Assembly: GCA_024399835.1 (NCBI GenBank)
Contig: JAKSNK010000008.1
Span: 1 to 64,000, forward strand
Direction: 5' to 3'
Length of the DNA: 64,000 nucleotides
DNA from: Paludibacteraceae bacterium
GTDB taxonomy: Bacteria; Bacteroidota; Bacteroidia; Bacteroidales; Paludibacteraceae
Below the pieces are notes generated by a model, which saw nothing but the letters and a program-made list of their open reading frames with translations, was not told where the DNA came from and made no database searches. A program made the position numbers and the translations under genes. Positions 33,961-43,127 of the stretch are shown here, piece by piece. Position 1 is the stretch's first letter. The number at the start of each line of letters is the position of its first letter.

Positions 33961-34679
33961 GCGTAATAGGCAAACCTTCGGATTGGCTGATAGCCAGCGA
34001 AGTAGATTATCAGAATGTGGCAGATAATTTAGGTATCACATTGGTGGATATACCTATCGAGCGTGTTACATCGTTGGGTGAAGTAGATGGCGGTGAAGCA
34101 GGAGCCATGAAGATTTATGACCGACTGAAAGAGATTGTTTCAGAGTACCAATTATCCGGTTTGACTCTACGCTGCTTTGATTTGCTGACCACTGTAAAGA
34201 ACACCGGCTGTTTGGCTTTGAGTAAACTGAATGACGAAGGTATACCTGCTGCGTGTGAGGGGGATATACCAACCTTGATTACGATGCTGCTATGTCAACG
34301 AGTAACCGGATGCCCCGGATTCCAATGCAATCCGGCGAGAATTGCCGATAAACAGATGCTTTTTGCCCATTGTACCATTCCGCTGACTATGTGTCAATCG
34401 CACGAATTGACTACTCATTTTGAGTCCGGCATAGGTGTTGCCATCCATGGTGAATTGCCCATAGGCGATTATACATTGGTTAAGTTGAGTGGCGATTTGA
34501 AGCGACTTTTTGCCGCCGATGTGAAATTGATACGCAATCAATATGAACCCAATCTGTGCCGCACACAAGTACAGATAGAAGCGGATGAGCGTGTGATTCG
34601 CTATTTTATGACCAACCCTATCGCCAATCATCATGTATTGGTACCGGGACATTTTGAGAAACAATTCTCCCTTACATAG
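33942..34679 (+). CDS. L-fucose/L-arabinose isomerase-like C-terminal domain protein
   Basis: 245 aa from ATG 33942. It begins ETIKLGVIGKPSDWLIAS, then has LTLRCFDLLTTVKNTGCLAL, ACEGDIPTLITMLL, a CxxxN stretch and a final VPGHFEKQFSL. These are features of the isomerase C-terminal fold, with the usual cluster of acidic and His residues (FAHCTIPL, GVAIHGELPIGDYTLVKLSG). It may be an orphan domain that depends on the 94-aa protein encoded just upstream. Substrate unknown. The 3' end overlaps the convergent priA by eight bases. Confidence 0.65.
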   Translation: METIKLGVIGKPSDWLIASEVDYQNVADNLGITLVDIPIERVTSLGEVDGGEAGAMKIYDRLKEIVSEYQLSGLTLRCFDLLTTVKNTGCLALSKLNDEGIPAACEGDIPTLITMLLCQRVTGCPGFQCNPARIADKQMLFAHCTIPLTMCQSHELTTHFESGIGVAIHGELPIGDYTLVKLSGDLKRLFAADVKLIRNQYEPNLCRTQVQIEADERVIRYFMTNPIANHHVLVPGHFEKQFSLT

Positions 34680-36690
34680 GATCTACATCAGGAATGATAT
34701 GAATACCTTTGCACTCGGGTTGTGATTCTACGAACCGAATATGCTCTTGCAGCAAGTTCTTGGCATGCTGCATATTGGCATTGGACTCAATGCGCAGGTT
34801 GATTTGTAGAATAAACCACTTTTGAATCTTGGCGATAGAGGGATGAACGATATCTGTCACGCGAGAACCAAAAGCGAGTGCCAATCGGTCGTGCAACAGG
34901 TGTGCGGCTATCGTCAATCGCTCTTGGTCAGTATGCCGTAGGATGAGTGATATTTGCCGATAAAAAGGAGGGAAATGGAATAATTCTCGTTCTTGCAATT
35001 GAGATTGATACATCCCCTCTGTGTCATGACGCTGAATAAAATCAAAGATAGGGTGCTTAGGGTCAAAAGTTTGTATAAACACCTCTCCCTGTGAGCCGGT
35101 TCGTCCTGCTCGTCCGCTGACCTGCTCTAACATCTGAAAGGCGCGTTCGGAACTGCGGAAGTCCGGCTGAGAAAGCAGGTGGTCGGCACTGAGTACTGCC
35201 ACCAGACTGACATCGTCGAAATGCAACCCCTTGGTCACCATTTGTGTGCCAATGAGTATATCCACTTCGTGTTTGGCAAAAGAGGTAATAATCGCTTCGT
35301 AATCGTTCTTTTTGCGTGTCGTGTCCCAGTCCATCCGTGCTACGCGCGCCTGCGGAAAGAGATTGTGTACTTCTTCCTCTAATCTTTCCGTTCCAAAGCC
35401 GTGAATGCGCATTTCTCCTCCACATTGCGGGCAGATAGACGGTATCGGCATGGTATGTCCACAATAGTGGCAAGTGAGTTGACGGAGTGTCATGTGAACG
35501 GTCATACTTACATCGCAATCGGTACATTTAGGCACAGCACCGCAACGGGTACATTGGATAAAAGGTGCATAGCCGCGTCTGTTCTGAAAGAGAATGATTT
35601 GCTTGTGTTGATTGAGTTCTGTCCGAATACGATCTACCAGCGGGTCTGAAAAATGCTCATACATTTCTTTGCGGTGATACTGTCTCTGCAAATCAATAAT
35701 GGTGATATGCGGCAATTGTAGTCCCTGATAGCGTTCGGTAAGGGTGACATAACCGTATTTGCCGGTTTGGGCATTGTATCTGCTTTCGATAGAGGGGGTG
35801 GCGGTGCCCAATAGCACTTTTGCTCCGGTGAGTTGCCCTAATATAATAGCCACCGCGCGTGCATGGTAGCGCGGGGCAGGTTCCTGCTGCTTATAGGAAG
35901 ACTCATGCTCTTCGTCCACAATGATAAGTGACAAATTCTTAAACGGCAGGAAAACCGCCGAGCGTGCCCCTACAATAAGACGCGGCTGGTCGTCCAATCG
36001 TTGTTGCCGATAAATCTCCATGCGCCGGGCGTCGGTGATACGCGAGTGATAGACTCGCAACTGATTGCCGAAGACCGCTTGTAGCCGATTGGTGAGTTGG
36101 GTGGTGAGGGCTATTTCGGGAACAAGATAAAGCACTTGATGTCCCTGTGCGAGTTGGTCGGCAATGAGATGGATATAAACTTCGGTTTTGCCGGACGAAG
36201 TGACCCCCTGCAACAGGACTACCCGGTGATTGTGCCAAGCATCCATGATTTGCGCATGTGCAAGCGTTTGTGCCGTGGTTAATGGCTTTTTTTCTTTGAT
36301 TTCATCGGTAAAAGTGTCTAATTTAACCCGCCGCTTGACAGAGTTGTCCATGGTATATAGATGGTCTAATGCTTTGGCAGGCAAAGCGGCTGCCATCACA
36401 TCGCCGACGGGACACATATAGTACGATGCCATCCACTGCCATAACTGCATCTGCGTGTCAGATAAAATGGGGAAAGGGTCTAATACCTCAATAATATCAC
36501 GAATCTGAATGGATGGAGAGACGGATTCGGTGTGCAGTTGATAAACGATACCGACTGCTGTTTTGCGTGCTAAAGGTACCAAAACGCGTGTGCCGACGGG
36601 AGGGCACACAATACTATCCGGAACGCGGTATGTGTAGGTCTCTCGAATAGCTAATGGCAATATAACATCAATAAAATTCGATGTATTCAT
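34672..36690 (-). CDS. priA: Primosomal replication restart helicase PriA
   Basis: 672 aa. N-terminal DNA-binding domain (VILPLAIRETYTYRVP), Walker A in LLQGVTSSGKTEVY, DEEH box in IVDEEHESSYKQ, zinc-binding region with CTRCGAVPKCTDC and CHYCGH ... CPQCGG, and the C-terminal helicase motifs with RSSERAFQMLEQVSGRAGR. PriA reloads the replisome at stalled forks. It is somewhat shorter than the E. coli protein (about 730 aa) but all motifs are present. Its start overlaps the porW stop by 23 bases, so it is the last gene of the five-gene operon. Confidence 0.94.
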   Translation of the reverse strand: MNTSNFIDVILPLAIRETYTYRVPDSIVCPPVGTRVLVPLARKTAVGIVYQLHTESVSPSIQIRDIIEVLDPFPILSDTQMQLWQWMASYYMCPVGDVMAAALPAKALDHLYTMDNSVKRRVKLDTFTDEIKEKKPLTTAQTLAHAQIMDAWHNHRVVLLQGVTSSGKTEVYIHLIADQLAQGHQVLYLVPEIALTTQLTNRLQAVFGNQLRVYHSRITDARRMEIYRQQRLDDQPRLIVGARSAVFLPFKNLSLIIVDEEHESSYKQQEPAPRYHARAVAIILGQLTGAKVLLGTATPSIESRYNAQTGKYGYVTLTERYQGLQLPHITIIDLQRQYHRKEMYEHFSDPLVDRIRTELNQHKQIILFQNRRGYAPFIQCTRCGAVPKCTDCDVSMTVHMTLRQLTCHYCGHTMPIPSICPQCGGEMRIHGFGTERLEEEVHNLFPQARVARMDWDTTRKKNDYEAIITSFAKHEVDILIGTQMVTKGLHFDDVSLVAVLSADHLLSQPDFRSSERAFQMLEQVSGRAGRTGSQGEVFIQTFDPKHPIFDFIQRHDTEGMYQSQLQERELFHFPPFYRQISLILRHTDQERLTIAAHLLHDRLALAFGSRVTDIVHPSIAKIQKWFILQINLRIESNANMQHAKNLLQEHIRFVESQPECKGIHIIPDVDPM

Positions 36691-39418
36691 CGAGAGTAAA
36701 CGGATGATTGATTAGTTTGAGGTTGGTCTCCGTAATGGGAATGATTCGGGCATTCCACTGATTGAACCATATATTCAAATCACTATTGTCCCGTAGTAAG
36801 GATATATACCACTCTGCCTCTTGTATAGACTCAAACCCTGCTATTTCGAGTGCGCTATTGGAAATGGTAAATAGCGGTACTTTCTTGAGGTCAAAGTCTT
36901 TGATTAAGAATTGCGAGAAGTTGTATAGTGCAATCTGATAGAGCAGGTCGTTAAGTAACGGCTCGTCGTTGGCAATAACGATATAAACGAAGGACGGTTC
37001 GTTTTTCTCCGGGGAGAAAGATGTTGCCAACACCTCTTCCGTTTTTTCGGTAACAACCGTTCGTTGGTCCGTGAGAGACGAAACGGTACCTCCTTTTTTC
37101 GCTTCCATGCCTTGTCCCATCATAGCGAGCATGTCTTTTGCCATAGCGCTGAGCTGGTCGTCAGGGTATCGTGCTACCATGTCTTGCAGGGAAGCGGTAA
37201 ATGCCTGTTGACCGTCCGTTTTGGCGGTAGCGACGGCATTGAGGAAAAGGAATCGTGGCATGAGCGGAGTGAGAGGATAATTGGTTTCGGCATATTGTTT
37301 GTTTGCCTTTACTACGGGGAAGATGTTCTTGCGATAGGCGTCGTAAGTGGCTTGGTACAGCGAGTCCTGTTCCACAGCCATACGGCGTAAGGAATTGAAA
37401 TAGTTGGGGTCTTGCACAATAGCGGCTTGCGGTGATTGCGGATAAGAAGACAAGAGCGTTTGCCGGCAGTTGTCTGCCAAGTCATCGTGATGTAGCCGTA
37501 GGGCATTGAGGTATTGGTCATAATAGAGTTCGGGCATGCGTTCGTCGTCGGGGAAGCGTGTGCGGAATTCGCTCCATGCTTTTTGGCTCATCTCTTCGTC
37601 GCCTACGCGATCGCGGTAAACAAAGATAAGATTGTATAAGGCATCGGCTATTTGTGCATTGCTGGCTTCGTAATCTTCGGGTGTTTTCGGAATCTGCTGC
37701 AGGTAGTACTCGGGCATGTAGATGTCTGTGACAGGTTCGGCAACGGCTGTCGAATCGGCATCGGCAGACAATGAATCGGTGGCGACTGACGGGTCAAAAT
37801 CTGTCTGTTCATCGACCATGGCGAATGCGTCATTGGTAACGGATGCTTTGCTCTGCCGTCTCCAGTTGTCCTCCAGAGGACGGTTGCCCCATTTGCGGAT
37901 AAAGTCCTGCTTGCCGGAGCGCATCAATTGCGGATTGTAGAAATACCAGTTGGCATCTTCGCCCATTCGGTTGCCAATCATCTTGCTCAAATCCACGCTT
38001 TGCAGTCCGCCGCCGTTGGCAGCGTCTATCTCTTCCTGCCGTGCCTGCTCTGCCTGTTGAATGGAGTCCTGTCGGGCTTGCTCTTTGAGGTCGGCAATGA
38101 TTTTCTCGATTATTTTCAGCTGCTCTTTTTCAGACAGAGAGCCGAGATGCTGCAATGAGTCCTGCAGTTGGATTGTTTCGACCTCTATCACCACTTCGTC
38201 CAATACTTCGCTGCGGTGTTGTACGCGCTTGTAATCTGCGTGTTCGGCAGATATGATTTGTGCTGCCTGTTTGTAACAGGGAGAGGCGTGCGGGTAGTCT
38301 GTCCGGTCGTAGTATAAGTCTCCTGCAGTAATCAGCACTTCGCCAAGCGCATCGCCGTGCTGTGTGGAGGCGGCAATGCCTTTTTCGTAATATGCCAATG
38401 CGGAAGTAGTGTCGTGGTGTGCGAACATGATGTTGCCCATTGTGCCGTATATTTGGTCTAATTGGTCGCGGAACTTGTACAAGTGCGTCATCTGCCGCAA
38501 TTGTTTCAAGCTTTTGGTGGTATCACCGTTGAGTTCGGCATAGTGAATACGGGCATTAAACTCCATAGCCACATCCTCCGGGTGCAAACGGAATACGCGT
38601 TTGTAACCGTTTCGTGCTTCGGCGAATTGCCCGTTCTCCTGATAGAGTTGTGCCAATACATATTCAAATCTGGGCAGGTATTCTTTTCTTTTTTCGCCAT
38701 GTTTGGCGGTTTTGACGAAGGGAAGGGCTTCTTTGTGCCGATTGCCTTTGAGCAGGACATCAGCATAAACGGCAGAGTAGAAGGATTCGTTTTTGTGCTT
38801 CAGGTCATCCACTTTGACTTTGGACAGCACATCTTCCGCCTCATATACCCAGCCCATCTCTGCGTATGCGCGTGCAATCCACAGTTGGCATAATGCCACC
38901 ATATTGGGGTCGTTCTCGTAGAGCCGTGCAATATACCGGAATGTGCCAACCGATCCTAAAAAGTCTCCCTTGTGGAACTCACTTTGCCCCAACATGAGCC
39001 ATGCTCGCCACATTTGATTGTTAAATTCCTTGTTTTTCAGCCAATTTTGATACTTGGCATTGTCCCGTTTTTTCGGATTAACTTTGGGTCGTGCTTTGAT
39101 AGAATGCAGTTTGATGGATTTGCGACATTTCTCGATGGCTTGATCCATGGAAGAGGCGGACGACTCGGCTGCCTTGTGGTCGCTAACAGGGTAGAGCGGA
39201 AGCGTGGTGGCAAAGTTGTCGGCGTGCGCCTTGTTGAGTGCTTCCATGCCTGCCTTGTAGGACTGTTCGCCGTTGAATTGCACATTGTGAACAACTTTCA
39301 GTTGATGCCATGCGCGAGAAGCACCGGTGTTCTTGGTGGTGGCACATCCTCCGATGGACAGGACTAAAATGGCGAGGAAGATGTATTGGGCAATATGTCT
39401 ATTGTAATCCTTTGACAT
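36668..39418 (-). CDS. porW: PorW/SprE-type T9SS lipoprotein with TPR repeats
   Basis: 916 aa from ATG 39418 (MSKDYNRHIAQ); an in-frame ATG at 39433 is possible. Lipoprotein signal with SIGGC lipobox. It has the diagnostic start of the PorW/SprE family (AWHQLKVVHNVQFNG, then LYPVSDHKA and AIEKCRKSIKLHSIKARP), followed by TPR helices (FHKGDFLGSVGTFRYIARLY) and an E/Q-rich coiled segment near the middle (about 440-470). PorW is needed for type IX secretion and links the outer-membrane complex to the motor. Here it lies between tsaB and priA with overlaps at both ends. It fits the T9SS C-terminal domains seen on proteins of the 43-55 kb operon. Confidence 0.88.
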   Translation of the reverse strand: MSKDYNRHIAQYIFLAILVLSIGGCATTKNTGASRAWHQLKVVHNVQFNGEQSYKAGMEALNKAHADNFATTLPLYPVSDHKAAESSASSMDQAIEKCRKSIKLHSIKARPKVNPKKRDNAKYQNWLKNKEFNNQMWRAWLMLGQSEFHKGDFLGSVGTFRYIARLYENDPNMVALCQLWIARAYAEMGWVYEAEDVLSKVKVDDLKHKNESFYSAVYADVLLKGNRHKEALPFVKTAKHGEKRKEYLPRFEYVLAQLYQENGQFAEARNGYKRVFRLHPEDVAMEFNARIHYAELNGDTTKSLKQLRQMTHLYKFRDQLDQIYGTMGNIMFAHHDTTSALAYYEKGIAASTQHGDALGEVLITAGDLYYDRTDYPHASPCYKQAAQIISAEHADYKRVQHRSEVLDEVVIEVETIQLQDSLQHLGSLSEKEQLKIIEKIIADLKEQARQDSIQQAEQARQEEIDAANGGGLQSVDLSKMIGNRMGEDANWYFYNPQLMRSGKQDFIRKWGNRPLEDNWRRQSKASVTNDAFAMVDEQTDFDPSVATDSLSADADSTAVAEPVTDIYMPEYYLQQIPKTPEDYEASNAQIADALYNLIFVYRDRVGDEEMSQKAWSEFRTRFPDDERMPELYYDQYLNALRLHHDDLADNCRQTLLSSYPQSPQAAIVQDPNYFNSLRRMAVEQDSLYQATYDAYRKNIFPVVKANKQYAETNYPLTPLMPRFLFLNAVATAKTDGQQAFTASLQDMVARYPDDQLSAMAKDMLAMMGQGMEAKKGGTVSSLTDQRTVVTEKTEEVLATSFSPEKNEPSFVYIVIANDEPLLNDLLYQIALYNFSQFLIKDFDLKKVPLFTISNSALEIAGFESIQEAEWYISLLRDNSDLNIWFNQWNARIIPITETNLKLINHPFTLDEYIEFY

Positions 39419-40091
39419 GAGACGGTGCGGCAATAAAGTCTTTAAGATAGAACGGTGTGCAGTAAGCGAGGTCTTTGCCCTGAATGACAGGATAAGTGTA
39501 TTTTTCTACCAAACTGCCAATGACAGCAGCGTGCGGAATGATGTCGGGCAGAATGTGGCAATTGTCGTTTTCCAATATGTTGGCACATTTGCCTGCTCCG
39601 TCGCCGAAATAGCAAACGGGCGAATGCTTAGGCAGACAAGTGCTGTCGGCAACTATCTGTGCGTGAACATCGTCAACGGGCGTAAAAGAGTGTCCGTCCC
39701 ATTGGTAGGAGCGCGTGTAAACCTCCATGCGTCGTGCGTCCAGCATGGGAACCATCATACACGGCTGTGGCAGCCGGTCGCTTGCCACTTGGCACAGGAT
39801 ATCCAACGAGGGAACAGGGATAAGCGGTATATTCCATCCGTAGCAAAGTCCTTTGGCTGTACTGTATCCGATACGCAGCCCCGTGTAACTGCCCGGTCCT
39901 TCGCTGACGGCTACGGCATCCGCATACCAACCGTTCTCCCGTGCCAAAGTCAGTAATTCGTCGATGAATACAGGCAAAATGGCGGAGTGATTGCCACCTT
40001 CCGTACGGATGCGTTCTGCCATACATTGTCCGTCGATGCACCATGCAGCGGAGCAGACGGAAGTACTTGTTTCTATTGCTAAGACAGTCAT
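39399..40091 (-). CDS. tsaB: tRNA threonylcarbamoyladenosine biosynthesis protein TsaB
   Basis: 230 aa from ATG 40091; the longer frame from 40151 overlaps the upstream gene. It has VLAIETSTSVCSAAW, the EGGNHSAILP region and SEGPGSYTGLRIG typical of TsaB. It is the scaffold that dimerises with TsaD and, with TsaE, makes t6A37 on ANN-decoding tRNAs. The last 20 bases overlap the porW start, so expression is coupled. Confidence 0.92.
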   Translation of the reverse strand: MTVLAIETSTSVCSAAWCIDGQCMAERIRTEGGNHSAILPVFIDELLTLARENGWYADAVAVSEGPGSYTGLRIGYSTAKGLCYGWNIPLIPVPSLDILCQVASDRLPQPCMMVPMLDARRMEVYTRSYQWDGHSFTPVDDVHAQIVADSTCLPKHSPVCYFGDGAGKCANILENDNCHILPDIIPHAAVIGSLVEKYTYPVIQGKDLAYCTPFYLKDFIAAPSHVKGLQ

Positions 40092-40098
40092 CGGGTTG

Positions 40099-40896
40099 CT
40101 AATCTCGTGCAGTAATGTGAAAACATCCCTGTTTACATTCGTATTTGACATATATATGTCTGGCGCGTTGCTGATTGAGCAATGTTTGCGCCAAAACCAG
40201 TTTCAGATTCTCCTCTGTCATTGAGTCGGTTGTTTGTACCTCCTGGTCAAAGTGGCAGTAACCGATATCAAAGGTAGTCCCGTAGTTGTGGGGCGAATTG
40301 TCAATAGAATTGCTGTTACACCGTTGCAGGCGGCGTATATCTTCCTGTGAGCGCAAGACGGAAGTGACACGGAAACGGTAATGCGGCAAGTCGTTGCGGG
40401 CAAGTATATCCGCAAACTCTTTGCCGATCGAGTCCAGCCGATGTGCGGCAGTCGGAACGAGATAGGGTACGGAGTGCGTCAATTCTTCGACCATATACCA
40501 GTGGTTGGATGTTATTTCGCATAATTGGTCCTGCATCTTGGCGGCTGCGGCTCTGTTCTGCGGTCCGTGAGCCAATCCTATAAGCCCGGCAGCAGCGAGG
40601 TGTTTGTCGTTCCGGTCGGCAAACTTGACAGAATAACTGAAGTGCTTACCGTTGTATGCCACCAAGTGGCGCTGTGGCTGTTGGGGCTGTTGTGTAGCGG
40701 ATGCGGCAACGGGTGCCGGAGAGGCATCGGATGTGTCTTCACAGGGGCAAACCTCGCTAACGGTGTCTGTGCATATTTCGTTGTTTGACTCGTTGTCGCA
40801 ACTATCGCAAGAACAATGATTGCAGCCAATGATGATGACTGTCCAAAACACAATGTTCCACAATAGAACGACTATTTTTTCGAATATATCTTTCAT
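40099..40896 (-). CDS. DUF5715 family exported protein
   Basis: 265 aa. N-terminal membrane segment (residues 6-25) followed by a Cys-rich stretch (CNHCSCDSCD) and a Pro/Gln/Ala linker. The C-terminal domain has RVTSVLRSQEDIRRLQRCN and SPHNYGTTFDIGYCHF, which recall metal sites of M15-type peptidases and are typical of DUF5715 proteins in Bacteroidales. It might act on cell-wall peptides; this is unproven. It follows the Ser/Thr-repeat lipoprotein by three bases and precedes tsaB by seven. Confidence 0.85.
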   Translation of the reverse strand: MKDIFEKIVVLLWNIVFWTVIIIGCNHCSCDSCDNESNNEICTDTVSEVCPCEDTSDASPAPVAASATQQPQQPQRHLVAYNGKHFSYSVKFADRNDKHLAAAGLIGLAHGPQNRAAAAKMQDQLCEITSNHWYMVEELTHSVPYLVPTAAHRLDSIGKEFADILARNDLPHYRFRVTSVLRSQEDIRRLQRCNSNSIDNSPHNYGTTFDIGYCHFDQEVQTTDSMTEENLKLVLAQTLLNQQRARHIYVKYECKQGCFHITARD

Positions 40897-40899
40897 TGT

Positions 40900-42381
40900 T
40901 TATCGACGAGAGGAAGATGACGAGGCAGCACTGCGTGACGATGTGGAGGATGACGAAGCGGCACTACGCGACGATGTGGAAGAGGACGAGGCGGCGCTGC
41001 GTGACGATGTGGAAGAGGATGATGAACGCGAGGCGGAAGTGGCGGAAGGAGTAGTGCGCGTGGTGGCTGAACCGTTGTTGCGTACACGACTGGTCACCGT
41101 CGGATTGGCAGTCGTAGCAGACGATGTGCTACGGGAAGTAGTAGTCGTTGTGGTAGCAGGTTTGGTTGCCGTGGCAGACGATGTGCTGCGAGAGGTAGTA
41201 GTCGTTGTGGTGGCAGGTTTGGCAGCTGTGGCAGACGATGTGCTGCGAGAGGTAGTAGTCGTTGTGGTAGCAGGTTTGGCTGCGGTGGCAGACGATGTGC
41301 TGCGGGCAGTGGTGGTAGTCGTTGTGGTAGCAGGTTTGGCTGCTGTGGCGGACGATGTGCTGCGGGAAGTGGTGGTAGAAGATGCCGTACTGCGCGAAGA
41401 CGAAGTGCCGGAGGCGGTACTGCGTGATGTGGGTGTCGATTGTGTCGTAGTGGTGGCTGCCTGGCGTGAACGCAGGTCGCTGGCATTGGCTGTGCGTGAC
41501 GAAGAGGACGAGGATACCTGTGTGGCTGTAGAGCGGGCAGCATTACGGGACGAGAATGAGCGCTCGGGGTATTGTTGCTCATAGTCGTGCCGCTGAATAG
41601 TGCGTGTAACGGTCTCGTAGTTCGTATAATGGCAGGTGGAAGGATAAGTCACGCGTTGGCAATAGCGGTTGTTGGTCATAAAGGTGGTAACATACGCCTG
41701 GTAATGCGGCAAATACTTGGGAGCCGGGTGGCGATAGCAAGCGGGGTAGTGGTTCCAATACCACGGCGATTGCCACGGACGGTAATTGACTACCATGAGG
41801 CGATTGTATATATATGGCGGAGTGGGATAGACGGGCTGAATGATGTAGTTAGGTCCATAGATATATGGTGCTCCTATGATTTGCACATACGCGATAGCTG
41901 CTTTGGGCAGTTCGCAAACGAGAGTAGCCACATCCTGATAGACATTAGCCGCCAGTACGGCTTGAATAAGGAAGACATGTGTATAACCGCTGACAGTTTC
42001 CAGTACGCGCAAATAGTCCACATATCCGTCTCTATTCAGGTCCAAGTTAGAGAGCATGTAGGAAGAGTTGTTGATCAGTTGTTCAAATTCCTGTACGGTA
42101 TTGGCTTGTGCGAACGCGGCAGCGATGGTTTGCAGGTCAAGATGTAGTGCAAAATCTTCGTTGAGTGCAGTAACTTGTGTAGTGGTAACGGTTCTCACTT
42201 TGGGAGTAGTTACCGTAGTGGTATAGACCGGCGTAGCGATAACGGCAGGTGCCGTAGTAACGACGGGAGTGGTAACGACGGTGGTAGTTTTTACGGGAAC
42301 GGGAGCTTCGGTAACGATACGCACCAATCCGCAACCGCATAAAAGGGGCAAAAGAGCCACGAGTAAAAGTTGTTTTTTCAT
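40900..42381 (-). CDS. Lipoprotein with long Ser/Thr-Ala tandem repeats
   Basis: 493 aa. Lipobox LLCGCG (Cys16-17), a Thr/Val-rich stretch, then a globular part with an EF-hand-like DLNRDGYVDYLRVLE (about residues 115-130) and a Tyr/Pro/His-rich region (YNRLMVVNYRPWQSPWYW). From about residue 280 the chain is almost only S, T, A and R. It includes four units of SRSTSSATAAKPATTTTT (19-20 aa) and three of SRSAASSSSTS (11 aa). The tail may be heavily glycosylated or wall-spanning. It heads the operon leading to priA. Copy number of the repeats is likely variable. Function unknown. Confidence 0.8.
   Translation of the reverse strand: MKKQLLLVALLPLLCGCGLVRIVTEAPVPVKTTTVVTTPVVTTAPAVIATPVYTTTVTTPKVRTVTTTQVTALNEDFALHLDLQTIAAAFAQANTVQEFEQLINNSSYMLSNLDLNRDGYVDYLRVLETVSGYTHVFLIQAVLAANVYQDVATLVCELPKAAIAYVQIIGAPYIYGPNYIIQPVYPTPPYIYNRLMVVNYRPWQSPWYWNHYPACYRHPAPKYLPHYQAYVTTFMTNNRYCQRVTYPSTCHYTNYETVTRTIQRHDYEQQYPERSFSSRNAARSTATQVSSSSSSRTANASDLRSRQAATTTTQSTPTSRSTASGTSSSRSTASSTTTSRSTSSATAAKPATTTTTTTARSTSSATAAKPATTTTTTSRSTSSATAAKPATTTTTTSRSTSSATATKPATTTTTTSRSTSSATTANPTVTSRVRNNGSATTRTTPSATSASRSSSSSTSSRSAASSSSTSSRSAASSSSTSSRSAASSSSSRR
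40922..41020 (-). repeat. 33-bp tandem repeat, three units
   Basis: Units at 40922-40954, 40955-40987 and 40988-41020 encode SRSAASSSSTS on the minus strand, at the very C-terminus of the lipoprotein. Confidence 0.85.
41117..41389 (-). repeat. 57/60-bp tandem repeat within lipoprotein gene
   Basis: Units 41117-41173, 41174-41230 and 41231-41287 are 57 bp. Unit 41288-41347 is 60 bp because of one extra codon. A partial unit follows to about 41389. They encode the 19-20 aa Ser/Thr/Ala repeats. Confidence 0.85.
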
Positions 42382-42429
42382 AATTATTAGTAATTGATAA
42401 AATTATTCGAATTAATGTGAATTAACGCA

Positions 42430-42461
42430 CAAAGATACAATTTTTTTTTGAATTATGCAAA
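42430..42461 (-). promoter_or_regulatory. Promoter of lipoprotein-to-priA operon
   Basis: Minus strand TTTG (42461-42458), 20 bp, TATCTTTG (42437-42430), about 50 bases before ATG 42381. The rest of the gap up to 42697 holds short GTTTAGTRA-like direct repeats (42473-42506) and nothing else I can support. Confidence 0.68.
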
Positions 42462-42697
42462 TTTTTTTTACAGGTTTAGTAAGTTTAGTGAGTTTATCAA
42501 GTTTAGATTTTATAGCTTTTTTGAGGTTTTTTCGCGGTCTTTTTGAGTAAGCCGTTAGTCGAGGGTTGGCAAACACTTGACCGACACTTCCTGCCCCCTC
42601 TTTTATGGGTGTTCGCCTCCCTCTTAATTCTTAGCCACAAGGGCACGATTATCTCTTAATTCAAAATTCATAATTTTTGTATCCCCTCTCCTATTAT

Positions 42698-42857
42698 TCT
42701 GATTACGAACTTTTGAGTCAAACATTACATAAAAACTTACTATTTTTAATAATTAGGGAACAAAATGCAGATGCAAATTGGTTTCTAACCGTTCGCTCAT
42801 CCTATACTCACCGTTCGCTCACGGTTCGTTCACCTCAAAACTGACTATTGTTAAGAA
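42698..42857. repeat. Interspersed 11-mer repeat element, copy B
   Basis: About 160 bp with only about ten differences from copy A (17376-17535), including the same four 11-bp units and the flanking AAAACTTACTATTTTTAA and AAAACTGACTATTGTTAAGA segments. Its right end touches the ATG of the 81-aa ORF. Confidence 0.85.
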
Positions 42858-43102
42858 TGAGAGGAATACAATTTGAATTTAGTGCAGAAGACATCGAAAA
42901 GGCAGGTCGCGGAGCGCTATTGTTGAGCACGATGCACCTGAACACGGAAGACTGCAAAGAACTGACCAAAGGATATATAAAATATATCCGCCTTGGAGAA
43001 GAACTGCGCGCATATCAGCCCGGAGGCGCGAAATACACCTTGGCGGATACCAGTTGGATAAGTTATCGCAACCAACTGCTACTGAAACGCAGCACCGTCT
43101 AA
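42857..43102 (+). CDS. Small hypothetical protein
   Basis: 81 aa from ATG 42857 (MRGIQFEFSAEDIEKAGRGA). It is charged, helix-rich in the first half and ends YRNQLLLKRSTV. No motif recognised. The start codon falls on the last bases of repeat copy B, and no consensus promoter is seen just upstream. A short hairpin (ATAGAT/ATCTAT, 43115-43131) follows the stop. Confidence 0.5.
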   Translation: MRGIQFEFSAEDIEKAGRGALLLSTMHLNTEDCKELTKGYIKYIRLGEELRAYQPGGAKYTLADTSWISYRNQLLLKRSTV

Positions 43103-43127
43103 AATCGTATGACCATAGATTAAAAAT

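Noticed and set aside
40820..41584. 254-aa plus-strand ORF rich in Val, Asp, Glu and Ala
   Set aside because: It mirrors the Ser/Thr repeats of the minus-strand lipoprotein and shows no start signals or motif.
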